Source: Branchipolynoe longqiensis (taxonomy: Eukaryota > Annelida > Polychaeta > Phyllodocida > Polynoidae). From it: a DNA stretch of 64,000 bases. Below, one piece after another: positions 45,742 to 55,932 of the stretch. Both the position numbers and the translations under genes were made by a program. How positions within the stretch are numbered: position 1 is the stretch's first letter; each line of letters starts with the position of its first letter. The notes below the pieces were generated by a model. It had not been told where the DNA came from and searched no databases. It saw only the letters and a list, made by a program, of their open reading frames with translations. The DNA is taken from the NCBI GenBank assembly GCA_030323885.1, contig CM059186.1, forward strand, positions 150,262,407 to 150,326,406, read 5' to 3'.

Positions 45742-45916
45742 TTAGCTTAAGACGTGTAACTTGTTTCCACTGTCAGTGACGTACAACCATGATGTTAGTG
45801 ACAGTATACCGAGTGGTTGTGGACATGTGTACAAAGTCAGTACCCGAGCTAAGTACAATGCGTAATTAGTACTAGTATGACCCAGAATTAATTTTAAATC
45901 CGATCATAGGTATTTA

Positions 45917-46319
45917 TAGGTACAAGATTCACCCCGTACTGCTGCAGTAGGGGTGCAAATCAACCCTATGTAAAAGGTGGCGAAAATGCGGGTCAAAGAA
46001 TTGAGAGCCTAATTTCACAATCTAAGAAGCAACAATTATTCTTTACATATATCTTATTGATAGCCCGCTACCTTTGCGTTGAAAAATATGATATATAGTT
46101 TAATAAGATTTAAAAGTGAAATCGACGGCGTTCTGCGGCCGCCATCTTGTCTTTTTGCATTCTCTCCCATTTCACCAAATCTGTGCCAATGTAAGTAGCC
46201 ATTTGATACTGGAGCCACAGTTTCTAGGTGATGTTCCATACTAACGCTATTTTCGCCCGTATTTATATAAGGCTGATCTTCATCCGTGTACTACAAGTAC
46301 CGGGTGAATCTTTTATCTA
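45917..46319. mobile_element. MITE with TAGATA(C/A)AAGATTCACCC ends, copy 3
   Basis: 403 bp; the left end has decayed to taggtacaagattcaccc. Interior is close to copies 1 and 2. Flanks do not show a convincing duplication, unlike the other two copies. Confidence 0.85.
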
Positions 46320-46800
46320 GTGGTTGCAGTGCATTTGAATTTTTGTCTTATTTTTTAGATAGATATATCAAATTGATCGTTATGAGCTACTAATCATTAG
46401 TCTGGAGTCATTTTCATGAAACGTGACTAGTTTTGAAGCAATTTGAGCTGAAAGAACCCAAAATAATTTCGACAAGCTTGCCCAAAGTCATGTAGCTATG
46501 ACCCAGATGGTCATCTCTCAGTGACCATGTGATGTGAGATGACCTACTAATCCTGGAACCTGACAGGGCTGTAGGTGGGTATTTATGTTTGGGTTGTGAA
46601 CATTCTGGGAACGTATTGGTGCCATAGGCCCGTGGCACTAGGGTTTTTAACTAAATATTATTTTGTAGAAAGGTTAATTTGATTTATATCTATCGAATTG
46701 ACCGAGTGGCATCGAATATCCAACATCACATATACATCGGTATATGATTGACATCATCCCAATGGCACAAATTTGTTTTGCGCGCAAAAAAAAAAGATAT
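46320..46800. other. Repeat family D fragment; otherwise no gene
   Basis: 46360-46430 (tagatagatatatcaaattgatcgttatgagctact) matches the start of family D, and 47640-47775 matches its end, so the foldback element between them may have split one copy. Confidence 0.4.
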
Positions 46801-46804
46801 GTGC

Positions 46805-47515
46805 ATTTGAAAGTTTTTGACTTTCAGATCTTTTGTATTAGCTAATGCAGCAGCCGTTCCATGCTGGCCACATCAGCCTGGCCTTAGCATTAATAGTTTG
46901 ATGGGATCCTCCGCAAATACACAGGTTTCCCGTTTTAATGCTATGATGCCAGCAGCCATTCTAGTTGTGCCTATGTGTTATCATTTGGACAGGATCCATT
47001 GCAAATGCGCCGTTCCACAGCATATATGCCACCTCTAACGAACTGCACGCTCTGCGATCCCGAGCCGCCCGCCGGCACATACGCTGCAGAATGGCTGCTG
47101 CCATCATAGCTTTAAGCCCAGAACCCGGTGCATTTGCGATGGATCCCGTCCAAACGATAACGCATGACCAGAACAGTTGCTGCCATCATAGCATTAAACC
47201 TGGAGATCTATGCATTTGTGGTGGATCCCATCAAGCCATTAATGCTCAGGTCCGGCTGGATCGTAGAATATGGCTGCTGCCATCATAGAATTAAACGCAG
47301 AACCCGGCACATTTGCGATGGATCCCGTCCAAATGATAACGCATAGACACAACCAGAACGGCTCCTGCCATCATAGCATTAAAACTGGAAACCTCTGTAT
47401 TTGCGGTGGATCCCATCAAACTATTAATGCTCAGACCCGGCTGATGTGGCCAGCATGGAACAGCTGCTGCATTAGCTATTACAAAAGATCTGAAAGTCAA
47501 AAACTTTCAAAGATT
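46805..47515. mobile_element. Foldback element, about 700 bp, with internal tandem units
   Basis: The left arm from gaaagtttttgactttcagatcttttgta...gctaatgcagcagcc to gtgttatcatttggacaggatcc (46810-47000) is the reverse complement of 47505-47315 with few mismatches. Between and inside the arms a unit of about 181 bp (ccatcatag...gaacccgg...gcgatggatcccgtcc...) repeats. No protein frame. Confidence 0.85.
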
Positions 47516-47912
47516 TCCCCTTCCCCTCTATGGCCCTGCACAGATCACAAGATTGGCCTAATTGGTTAATGGTCTCCCTGCATAATGGTTGTTTCAAAGT
47601 GAGTGTCCAAAGGGGTGAGATTATAAATTCACGGGTTATTCTAATATATGCTGTCCCAAATCATTAGCTAATGCACCAGTATCTAAGTTGGATATATAGG
47701 ATCAAATGTAAGTAGTTTTAATTTTGACAAAATTATATTTCATCATACCACGCAACTTTAAAGCTGATAAATTGAGATGGGGGGGGGGGGGAGAAAGAAA
47801 AACAAGATAGTGGTCACTAGATGCTCATGATTCGACTTTTAAAGCCTAAAAATAGTAATATGAATAAGCAATGCTTAGGACTGACCTCCCTTGGTGGCCG
47901 TATTCGATTAAA
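47516..47912. other. No gene seen
   Basis: Repeat family D end at about 47640-47775, followed by a G-run (about 47779-47791). Confidence 0.45.
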
Positions 47913-48948
47913 CAACTCGGGTCACCCGAGCCACCTCTTGGCGCATGCACAGAACCTACATCCCGTCCTGATATGACCTTAGATGTTGCTAGGACGTAAA
48001 ACAACAAACAAACAAAAAACAACCTCGGGTGGCATAAAGAAATACACTCTGGGTGGAAGAAATGGAGGCCTAACCCAAAACATTTTTTTGTAATAACCGA
48101 TATAACTACAACAAAATAGGATTTAAAGTATTTTATTGTTGCGCGTGTATTTTTCTACTCCACTCGCGGTGTTCGATTTGAAATTCTAGCAACTCGGGCG
48201 ACTAATCGAGAAGGGTCCACAGTGACGAAAGGAGGAAAAACGGCTGACCACTGGGTCATATTGAGCATACCCTTGCAGAAATAGTTTCCCATTCTTTAAG
48301 TCCTGATATTGTGTGATTTAAAGAGAAGTTGATGTAGATAAATTAAAAATATACTTCAAGCACTTTAATCTGTGCAAAAGATAAATAAATATGTGATAAT
48401 GTCTGAACAATAAACTATGTTGTTGTTGTTGTTGTAGTCAAATAATATTTGACTAGACTGCTAGCTCTGTGGAGGTCTAGCCTGGTCCCCTGGCATTCAT
48501 TTGCTCCGGCAGAGGCATCAAAGTTTTCTGCTATTATCGCTCAGTTTCCAACCTGGTCCCCTAGCCTTTGTACCGGTGTGGCGGTTTCAGCTCGTTCCCG
48601 TGCTCAGCCGTGTCCCTTGCTTCTGCGCATGCGTCAGAATCTAATAAACATGGCCGTAATCGATTAACACGACCCGGGCCACTCGGGTCATCCAAATTTC
48701 AAATAGAACACAGCGAGTGGAGTCGACAAATACACGTGCCGTGTGCAAAAAAAGAATAACTTAGAATAATGAAATGGAAATATAGCTAAACTAGGCCATC
48801 ATAAAATACTTTAAATCCTATTTTGCTGTACTTTTATCGGTTATTAAAAAAAAAAAAAAAGATTGTCCACCCGAGCGTATTCGATTATTCGACCCGAGTT
48901 TGTAGGATGTGTGCATGCGCCAATAAGTGGCTCGGGTGACCCGAGTTG
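47913..48948. mobile_element. Inverted-repeat element with ACTCGGGTCACCCGAGCC ends
   Basis: The ends at 47913 and 48948 share an inverted repeat of about 22 bp containing ACTCGGGTCACCCGAGCC, then ggcgcatgcac/gtgcatgcgcc. Inside, 48085-48205 and 48665-48855 are also inverted copies (accgata..., ggatttaaagtatttta, cactcgc.gtgttc). A 3' SINE fragment sits in the left arm (47969-48026). The order is complex and may record two elements. Confidence 0.7.
47969..48026 (+). repeat. 5'-truncated family A SINE fragment
   Basis: tcccgtcctgatatgaccttagatgttgctaggacgtaaaacaacaaacaaac is the last ~55 bp of family A plus its tail. It interrupts the left arm of the inverted-repeat element; the right arm is continuous there. 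Confidence 0.8.
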
Positions 48949-49021
48949 ATGCGAAATCCGCGCATGCGCAGAAGCAACGGGACACGGCTGAGCACGGGAA
49001 CGAGCTGAAACCGCCACACCG
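48571..49021. repeat. 60-bp inverted repeat pair enclosing 325 bp
   Basis: 48571-48632 (ccggtgtggcggtttcagctcg ... cttctgcgcatgcg) is the reverse complement of 48959-49021 apart from one indel. It overlaps the element 47913-48948 and shares words with 45161-45741. Confidence 0.85.
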
Positions 49022-49098
49022 GAAACAAGTTTAAACGGGCTGAAACGAGTTCAACCGTGGCTGGTTGGGTCGCACCATGGCTAGTTGGGTCGCTCCAT

Positions 49099-49925
49099 CA
49101 GGGAGCGTGTATATAAACAGATGAGAGGGACAACTCTCATACTAGACCGTGTAACACCTGCCGACTGTGGCGCTCCAAGTGGTGGTTGTTGAACAAATGG
49201 GCTAACTCAAGGCATTGTCAATGGCAATGAGCAATCTTGTACAGAAAACGTTAAATATCTCTAAAACTATAACACCTAGAAAACAAACTGATTGGAATAC
49301 ACATAGAAAACATGTTTACCAACAAGATTATATTAAATTGATATGGTTAGGGTTCTGGATTTCTATTAATTTGGAATAAAACTGATGTTTTTCACTATGC
49401 GTACGGCAAACTCAAGGCATTGTCAATGGTCGTGTGCAATCTTCCTACAGAAAACGTTAAATATCTCTAAAACTACAACACCTAGAAACAAACTGATTGG
49501 AATACACATAGAAAACATGTTTACCAACAAGATTATATTAAATTGATATGGTTAGGGTTCTGGATTTCTATTAATTTGGAATAAAACTGACGTTTTTCAA
49601 TACGCGTACGGCAAACTCAAGGCATTGTCAATGGTCGTGTGCAATCTTCCTACAGAAAAAGTGAAATATCTCTAAAACTACACCAAATAGAAACAAGCCA
49701 CTTAGTACACATATAGAAAACATGTTTACCAACAAGATTATATTGAATTTATAAGGTTAGGGTTCTGGATTTCTATTAAACTTTTAAGAAAATTAATGTT
49801 TTGCACTGAGCGTACCATCAAACTCAAGGCTTGTTCAACACTAACCGCCAGGAACGGCACTGTAGCCTGTGTTACCGATTTTCGCGGGAGTTGTCCCTAT
49901 CATCTGTTTATATACACGCTCTCTG
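49099..49925. mobile_element. Inverted arms with TATATAAACAGATGA around a 206-bp tandem array
   Basis: gagcgtgtatataaacagatgagagggacaactc (49101-49134) is the reverse complement of 49889-49922 with two or three mismatches. Between them a unit of about 206 bp starting actcaaggcattgtcaatgg occurs at 49205, 49411, 49616 and (partial) 49812, each carrying a ctctaaaactacaacacctagaaac and catgtttaccaacaagattatatt block. A piece of the unit's end recurs at 50085-50155. Confidence 0.85.
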
Positions 49926-50620
49926 GCTCCATATAGCGCTGAATATGCTTATGTGATAATCGAATATGGTCGTCGTTTCCGCGGAATAGGAGGGGGGCGC
50001 GTTCACGTCACTTCCGGTTGTCAACGCAATCCGCCATATTGACAATTATATTGCATTTGTGCATCAATGTTTATGCAAATTGTTCTTTATTTCTATTAAT
50101 TTTGAATAAAATCGAAGTTTTTCCACTGCGGTTATCGGCAAATTCAATGCAGCGGGCATTTGTTTTGCTCTTGACTATATTATTAACCAATCGCTGTCAT
50201 CAACCCTATTCCGTTTCAGTTTGCTGGATTTTGGTGATTTAATGTTCCACCTCTATAAGTACGGGTATTGTCTATGTATATATACACGTGTTAGTCCTTA
50301 GCCTCCCCCTTGGTGGGGGGGGGGGGGGGGGAGGTATTAAAATCCATGATTTCATCTAAAAAATAATGGGCTATGGTATGAGTATGATAGACAAGCATTG
50401 GAACCATATATTTAGCATATTCAATTGCAAATCCATCGGATTATAGCTTATATCCAAACCAATTCTTCCAACACTTTTTCTAATGAGTTGTTCAGCAGAC
50501 GTGCTCTGGAAACTACTAGGCTCTACTAGTAGTAATTATGCCTACTCGTAGCCTACTAGACCTGGTGAGGCCAACCGTGCACAGTAGGCCCTACTGGTAG
50601 GCCCACAAGTGGTATGTTAT
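49926..50620. other. No gene seen
   Basis: gataatcgaatatggtcg at 49950 mirrors ggccgtattcgatta at 47897, so a composite element may span 47.9-49.97 kb. A G-run lies at about 50317-50331. Short palindromic ctactagtagtaatt words lie at 50515-50570. Confidence 0.4.
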
Positions 50621-50624
50621 CTAA

Positions 50625-51241
50625 TACCCCTGTCACACTATGACGTAACGAGCCAACGTGAGGCTAACGTGGTCATTTTTCGTCATTACTTTGGGTTACG
50701 TCATGATGACGTCAGAATGACGTTAGAATGACGTCGAGCTACGTCACATTACGTTGAGGTTTTGGACATGTTCAAAAATGTTGACGTAGCTCGAACGTAA
50801 GGGTTTACGTTCGCCGTACATTCTGTTCACGTTCAGTGAACGTAAATGACGTTAAACGGACGTTTTTCCAACGCTGCTCACTACGTTCAACTACGTTCCA
50901 CTACGTTGACCAACATTAAACCGAGTGCAAATGCCCACGTGGCGTAATGGGAACGTCAGGAGAACGTGCATTCAACGTATGTTCAACGTCTCATGACGTA
51001 GGTAACGTCACGTAACGTTCTTCTGGCGATGGAATAACGTTCATAACGTTCTGTGAGCGTAATGACGTTGTCCTCTCTCGTTGAATGACGGTATCACTAG
51101 GCTTTACCGAGGTTACGCTCTCGTCCACTACGCTGCATCCATGTTCAACTTGTGCCCAAATTTGCATACTACGCCCAGAAGTTCAACGTTCTTCACGTTC
51201 TCCCTATGCTGACGTCATTACGTCGTAGTGTGACAGTACCA
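50625..51241. mobile_element. Harbinger-like TIR element (CTGTCACACTA type), ACGT-rich, copy 3
   Basis: 617 bp. Ends TACCCCTGTCACACTATGAC and, reversed, TGGTACTGTCACACTACGAC; flanks TAA (50622-50624) and TTA (51242-51244). The interior is almost wholly made of acgtaacgt, tgacgt and acgttc words. No ORF. Confidence 0.85.
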
Positions 51242-51389
51242 TTATGTAGAATATTTGTCACTGCTCGTTGAAACAGCATTAAAGTTAACTGCGCGATTTT
51301 GTACAGGTACAGCCTTCCCACACACCAACATTGGCAACACACAAAAACGGCACCTCTAACTTAGTCTAAGCAATTTGGAGTGGAAGGAA

Positions 51390-51730
51390 CCAGCGGGATG
51401 GCCGAGTGTGTATGGTGACCGCTTCCCATGCGGGAGGTCATGGTTTCTATTTCGGAAACAAAGAATTACAAAGATCGCACATTATCCTGATAATGTGACT
51501 GAGTGGGATACTATGTCATAGATCTAATACTTGTTTGTTTGTTTAACGACACCCAGCACAAAAACTAAATATCGGTTATTGGGGTTATCATGTCATGATA
51601 CTGACAGCAAAATATTTCAATGGAGGGGTGCTATAAATCGACCATGAGTGTAAATTCTGACAAGTCGGTATATATCTATGTTCTGATAGCACCTTAGATG
51701 TTGCTGTAGTGTAGCCTAAAACTCTAGTCA
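51390..51730 (+). repeat. tRNA-derived SINE, family A, carrying a 70-bp insertion
   Basis: Head gcgggatggccgagtgtgtatggtgaccgcttcc, then the body is shortened and resumes at acattatcctgataatgtgactgagtgggatactatgtcat; after the insert (51520-51589), catgtcatgatactgacag...agatgttgctgtag. Confidence 0.7.
51520..51589 (-). repeat. Fragment of another SINE inserted in a SINE
   Basis: agatctaatacttgtttgtttgtttaacgacacccagc...tatcggttattggggttatc is foreign to family A and is flanked by ATGTCAT (51513-51519, 51590-51596). The tttgtttgtttaacgac edge suggests the 3' tail end, so the fragment lies on the minus strand. Confidence 0.6.
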
Positions 51731-51879
51731 GTCATTTAATGTACACTCGTAAGGCCAACTATTCACAGTACAGGGTGTCAAAACTTGGCATGTACATTGC
51801 ATCTTCAATCATTACTGATAGGGGTGCACTGATGGAAAGATGGGAATAATATTGCAGTGAATTACACTCACCTCTCCAA

Positions 51880-52310
51880 GTGGCACATGTATTTATGGAT
51901 AGGTGGAATACGTCAGTGAGCCTAGATAAATTAATGGATTGGATGTTTAGACTTTGTATTAGAATAATAAGAAATGTGGGCTCAATTCCCACCCTAGGCT
52001 GGCTAGGCATGATATCCCTGTTTATTCGCATCACCCCCACACTACTGCTTCCGTGACTAGGATAATGTACACACTGAGCACTGTATGGTGCTGAACCTGC
52101 CTTGTGTATATAATGGAATAGAGATATTTGTTATAGTAAGGATTAGACTATGATTCCATGGGGGACGAGGATAGTGAAGTGCACTCAACCTTTCTAGGTA
52201 GGTGTAGGTGAGTGGATTGAATCGGGAAGCATAGATAGCCTAATGGTTATGACATTAAACCCCGAATGGCATAAATGTGGATTCGATTCCCACTCTAGGC
52301 ATGTTCCTGA
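51880..52310 (+). repeat. Two tRNA-derived SINE family C copies
   Basis: The first ends in aatgtgggctcaattcccaccctaggc (about 51968-51994); the second has tagcctaatggttatgacatt, aatgtggattcgattcccactctaggc (about 52230-52300). Both have A- and B-box-like words in the right order on the + strand. Between and after is AT-rich sequence. Confidence 0.55.
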
Positions 52311-52639
52311 TTGTTTTCAGCACCCTCCAACGATAACCCTAAGCACAAAATAAAGACTGCTTTAAATAATAGTAGTACTTGTCTACCCAATGCAAAGATT
52401 CTGCCACAAAACCAGGGGACATACAGTTGTTTCTGTCAGTGTCCAGGCGTATGCTTGGTTATATAATCATGGAGGCTATGCAAAGATCTGCTGGGAGTGC
52501 GAATTGCCGTTTCTAGTAGATCACCAGAAACTGTAATGGAAGCAATGGTTTGTATTCTGGACTTTTAATGAAGACACAAGTAGATCTATGGCAAAACTGG
52601 GTTGAAATTTCTATTAGGTTTTCCTAAAGGATTCTTTAA

Positions 52640-53377
52640 TACCCCTGTCACACTACGACGTAATGAGCGAACGTGACCCTAACGTGGTGATATTTCGTCA
52701 TTACGTTGATGTACGTTGGATTACGTTATGATGACGTCATAATGACGTTAGACTGACGTCGAGCTACGTCATGTTACGTCGTGTTACGTCGGCGCGCGTC
52801 GAGGTTTTGAACCTGTTCAAAACTTTCAACGTATCTCAACGTGAAGCCGTTACGTTGGGATGACGTGACAATGACGTTAGGTTGACGTTCCGCGATCGTT
52901 ATAGCAGCGTAAATGACGTTAGAGTCACGTTATGTCACGTCAGACCGACGGCCCGGGTGGGAGCAACGTGTGGGCAGCGTTTTGCACGTTACGGTCACGT
53001 TACGGTCACGTTACGGTCACGGTTACGGTCACGTTACGGTCACGTTACGGTCACGTTACGGTCACGTTACGGTCACGTTACGGTCACGTTACGGTCAAGT
53101 TATGGTCACGTTACGTTCACGTCACACCCGTTACGGCGACGTTACGCTCACGTTACACTAACGCCCGGTCACGTCGCCAATTACCCCTCCCCTCTAACGT
53201 TGTCACGTTACAGCTAACGTCATGACGTACACCCACGTTACTTTCACGTTACGCTCACGTCAACTACGTTGCATTCACGTCCACAATTTGCATATTACGC
53301 CGATAACTTCGACGTGATATCATTATTTTCACGTTGTGGTTACGCTGACGTAGTCACGTCGTAGTGTGACAGGGCCA
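52640..53377. mobile_element. Harbinger-like TIR element (CTGTCACACTACGACG type), ACGT-rich, copy 4
   Basis: 738 bp. Flanked by TAA on both sides (52637-52639, 53378-53380). Ends TACCCCTGTCACACTACGAC and, reversed, TGGCCCTGTCACACTACGAC. Interior words acgttacggtc (a pure 11-bp tandem at about 52985-53105), tgacgt and cacgtt. Same family as 50625-51241 but different in length and array. Confidence 0.9.
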
Positions 53378-53608
53378 TAAGACTGATCTGTAAATTGAAA
53401 GTATCAGGAGTAGATACTCGGAGCTGATAGTGATACTACAGTAAAACCTCTCTAACCGACCAGACATTAGTTCTTCCACTGACATCAAAGGGCGGATCGG
53501 TGGTGAAAATGCTATATGTATTTGCAAATATCGGATGCAACTTCCATTGAACTTCCATTCAAGCAAACATTTTGTTTGGATTCACGCCACGAATCGTAAT
53601 ACAAGTTA

Positions 53609-55478
53609 AGCTGCGGACAGACAGGACGCGTGCGTCGGGCGTGCGTAAAGTACAAGTGAGCGTCATGCAGTTTTCGCACGCAAATAGCGAACACACTGGA
53701 TGCGTCTGCCACGCGTATGCGTCATTGGTTTGACTCTCTGTGTCTCGGTGTGTCTGTGTGTGTCTGTGTGTTACTCTGTGTCTGTGTGTGTCTCTGTGTC
53801 TCTGTGTCTGTGTGTGTGTCTCGGTGTGTCTGTGTGTGTCTGTGTGTGTGACTCTGTGTCTCTGTGTGTGTATCTATGTGTGTGCTGTGTCTCTGTGTGC
53901 ATGTGTCTCTGAGAGAGACACACACAGACACTCTCCCTCCCTCCCTCCCTCCTGTATGTGTGTGTGTTACTCTGTGTCTCTGTGTGTCTCTGTGTGTCTG
54001 TGTGTGTGACTCTGTGTCTGTGTGTGTCTCTATGTGTGTGTCTGTGTCTGTGTGTGTGTGTGTGTCTCTGAGAGAGAGACACACAGACACTCTCCCTCCC
54101 TCCCTCCATCCTTCCCTCCCTCTCTCCCTCCCTGTGTCTGTGTGTGTGTGTCTGTGTGTGTGTTACTCTGTGTCTGTGTGTGTGTCTGTGTGTGTGTGTC
54201 TGTGTGTGTGTGTCTCTGTGTGTGTCTCAATGTGTCTGTGTGTGTGAATCTGTGTCTCTGTGTGTGTCTCTGTGTGTTCTGTGCCTCTGTGTATGTGTCT
54301 CTGAGAGAGGCACACAGACAATCTCCCTCCCGCTTTCCCTCCCTGTGTCTCGGTGTGTCTGTGTGTCTCTGTGTGTGTCTCTGTGTGTGTGTCTCTGTGT
54401 GTCTGTGTGTGTGACTCTGTGTGTGTGACTCTGTGTGTGTCTCTATGTGTGTGTCTGTGTCTCTGTTTGTGTGTCTCTGAGAGAGACACACAAAGACACT
54501 CTCCCTCCCTGCCTGCCTCCCTCTCTCCCTCCCTCTCTCTCTCTCTCTCTGCCTCCCTCCATCCCACACAGAGACACACAGATACATGCAGAGAGACACA
54601 CACAGAGACACACAGAGATGCAGAGACACACACAGAGACACACACACAGATACAGACACAAAGACACACAGACACACACACAGACACACACACAGACACA
54701 CACATAGAGACACACACAGAGACAGAGACACACACACAGACACACACAGATACAGAGATACACACACACAGACACACACACAGACACACAAACACAGACA
54801 CACACAGACACATACAGAGACACACACAGAGACACACACAGCCAAAGAGACACACACAGAGACACACACAGATACAGACACAAAGACACACACATACACA
54901 GAGACACACACAGACACGGAGACACACACAGACACAGAGACACACACACAGACACACCTACAGGCACAGAGACACACACAGAGACACACACACAGACACA
55001 CACACACACAGAGACACACACATAGACACAGAGTCACACATACAGACACAGAGACACACACACAGACACACACAGAGACACACACAGACACAAACACACA
55101 GAGACACACACATAGACACACACATAGACACAGAGACACACATACAGACACAGAGACACACACATAGAGACACACACACAGACACACACATAGACACAGA
55201 TACACACATACAGACACAGAGACACAGACACAGAGACACAGACACAGACACACACACACAGACATAGAGACACACGCAAAGTCAGGCAACGTCAGGCAAA
55301 AGCCAAGCGTAACCACGCGTCAAGCGTAAATAATCGCTCCAAAAGCGATTCGTGACGCACGCGCGATAAACGCACGCGCCAGTGTGTTCGGGTTCTCTTT
55401 ATTACATACATTTTGATTTTTTACGCACGCGCGACGCTTGACGCACGTGCGAGATACGCGTCCAGTGTGTTCGCAGCT
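53609..55478. mobile_element. Harbinger-like TIR element (AGCTGCG(A/G)ACA type), 1.9 kb, microsatellite-filled
   Basis: TTA at 53606-53608 and 55479-55481. Ends AGCTGCGGACAGACAGGACG and, reversed, AGCTGCGAACACACTGGACG. Flanking arms carry gacgcacgcgcg words; the middle (53735-55275) is microsatellite. Relative of 42985-45114. No coding sequence. Confidence 0.9.
53735..55275. repeat. Strand-flipping GTGTCT / AGACAC microsatellite with CTCCCTCC spacers
   Basis: (tgtgtctctgtg)n on the + strand to about 54480, with four intervals of gagagacacacagacactctccctccctcc (about 53905, 54065, 54300, 54475); after about 54560 only the complementary words (cacagagacaca)n. Cysteine/valine- or histidine/threonine-only frames are artefacts. 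Confidence 0.92.
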
Positions 55479-55481
55479 TTA

Positions 55482-55889
55482 CAGTGATCGTTATACAATA
55501 ATAAAACGCATCAAATAACATTGTAGATCATATCTGATGGAATCTGTTAATTGATTCACAAAATGAGCAATTACTAACCAATTTTAAAATTGATTAGCAA
55601 TTGTAGGTAACTAAAGTGTTCAAAACAAAATGCCTATGGTGCTTTATAGTAGTAACATTACGCTATTCTAAATCTAACAATTGATTGATTTTCTTTGGTT
55701 TATTTCCGTAATTATCTCTACCGTCTCACTTACAATGCTACATGCACAAAATAATAGATCTCTCTGAACTGTCTATAAAAGAGCTGATTACACACACTCG
55801 TTCTTCTAATTAACATAGGTTGTCAACCTAGAATCATTGAGCAACGTATATATATTACAAAGCCCTGATATATATTTGCACATATACAC

Positions 55890-55932
<43 letters not shown>

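Larger units (their letters stand above)
42632..45747. mobile_element. Harbinger-like TIR element (AGCTAAGATTCCA type), host of three nested elements
   Basis: TAA at 42629-42631 and 45748-45750. Left end AGCTAAGATTCCA; the right end reads TGGAATCTTA at 45151-45160 and then GCT at 45745-45747, because another element (45161-45741) sits inside the right terminal repeat. The original interior has gaatgcgaatgcgg words as in the 175-bp relative at 10743. A second element (42985-45114) occupies the middle. Confidence 0.85.

Noticed and set aside
47969..48026. Clean target-site duplication for the SINE fragment
   Set aside because: Flanks aacctaca and aacctcgg agree only in five bases; not enough to call.
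53700..55316. Open frames up to 428 codons, all cysteine/valine or histidine/threonine
   Set aside because: Same microsatellite artefact, inside a non-coding TIR element.
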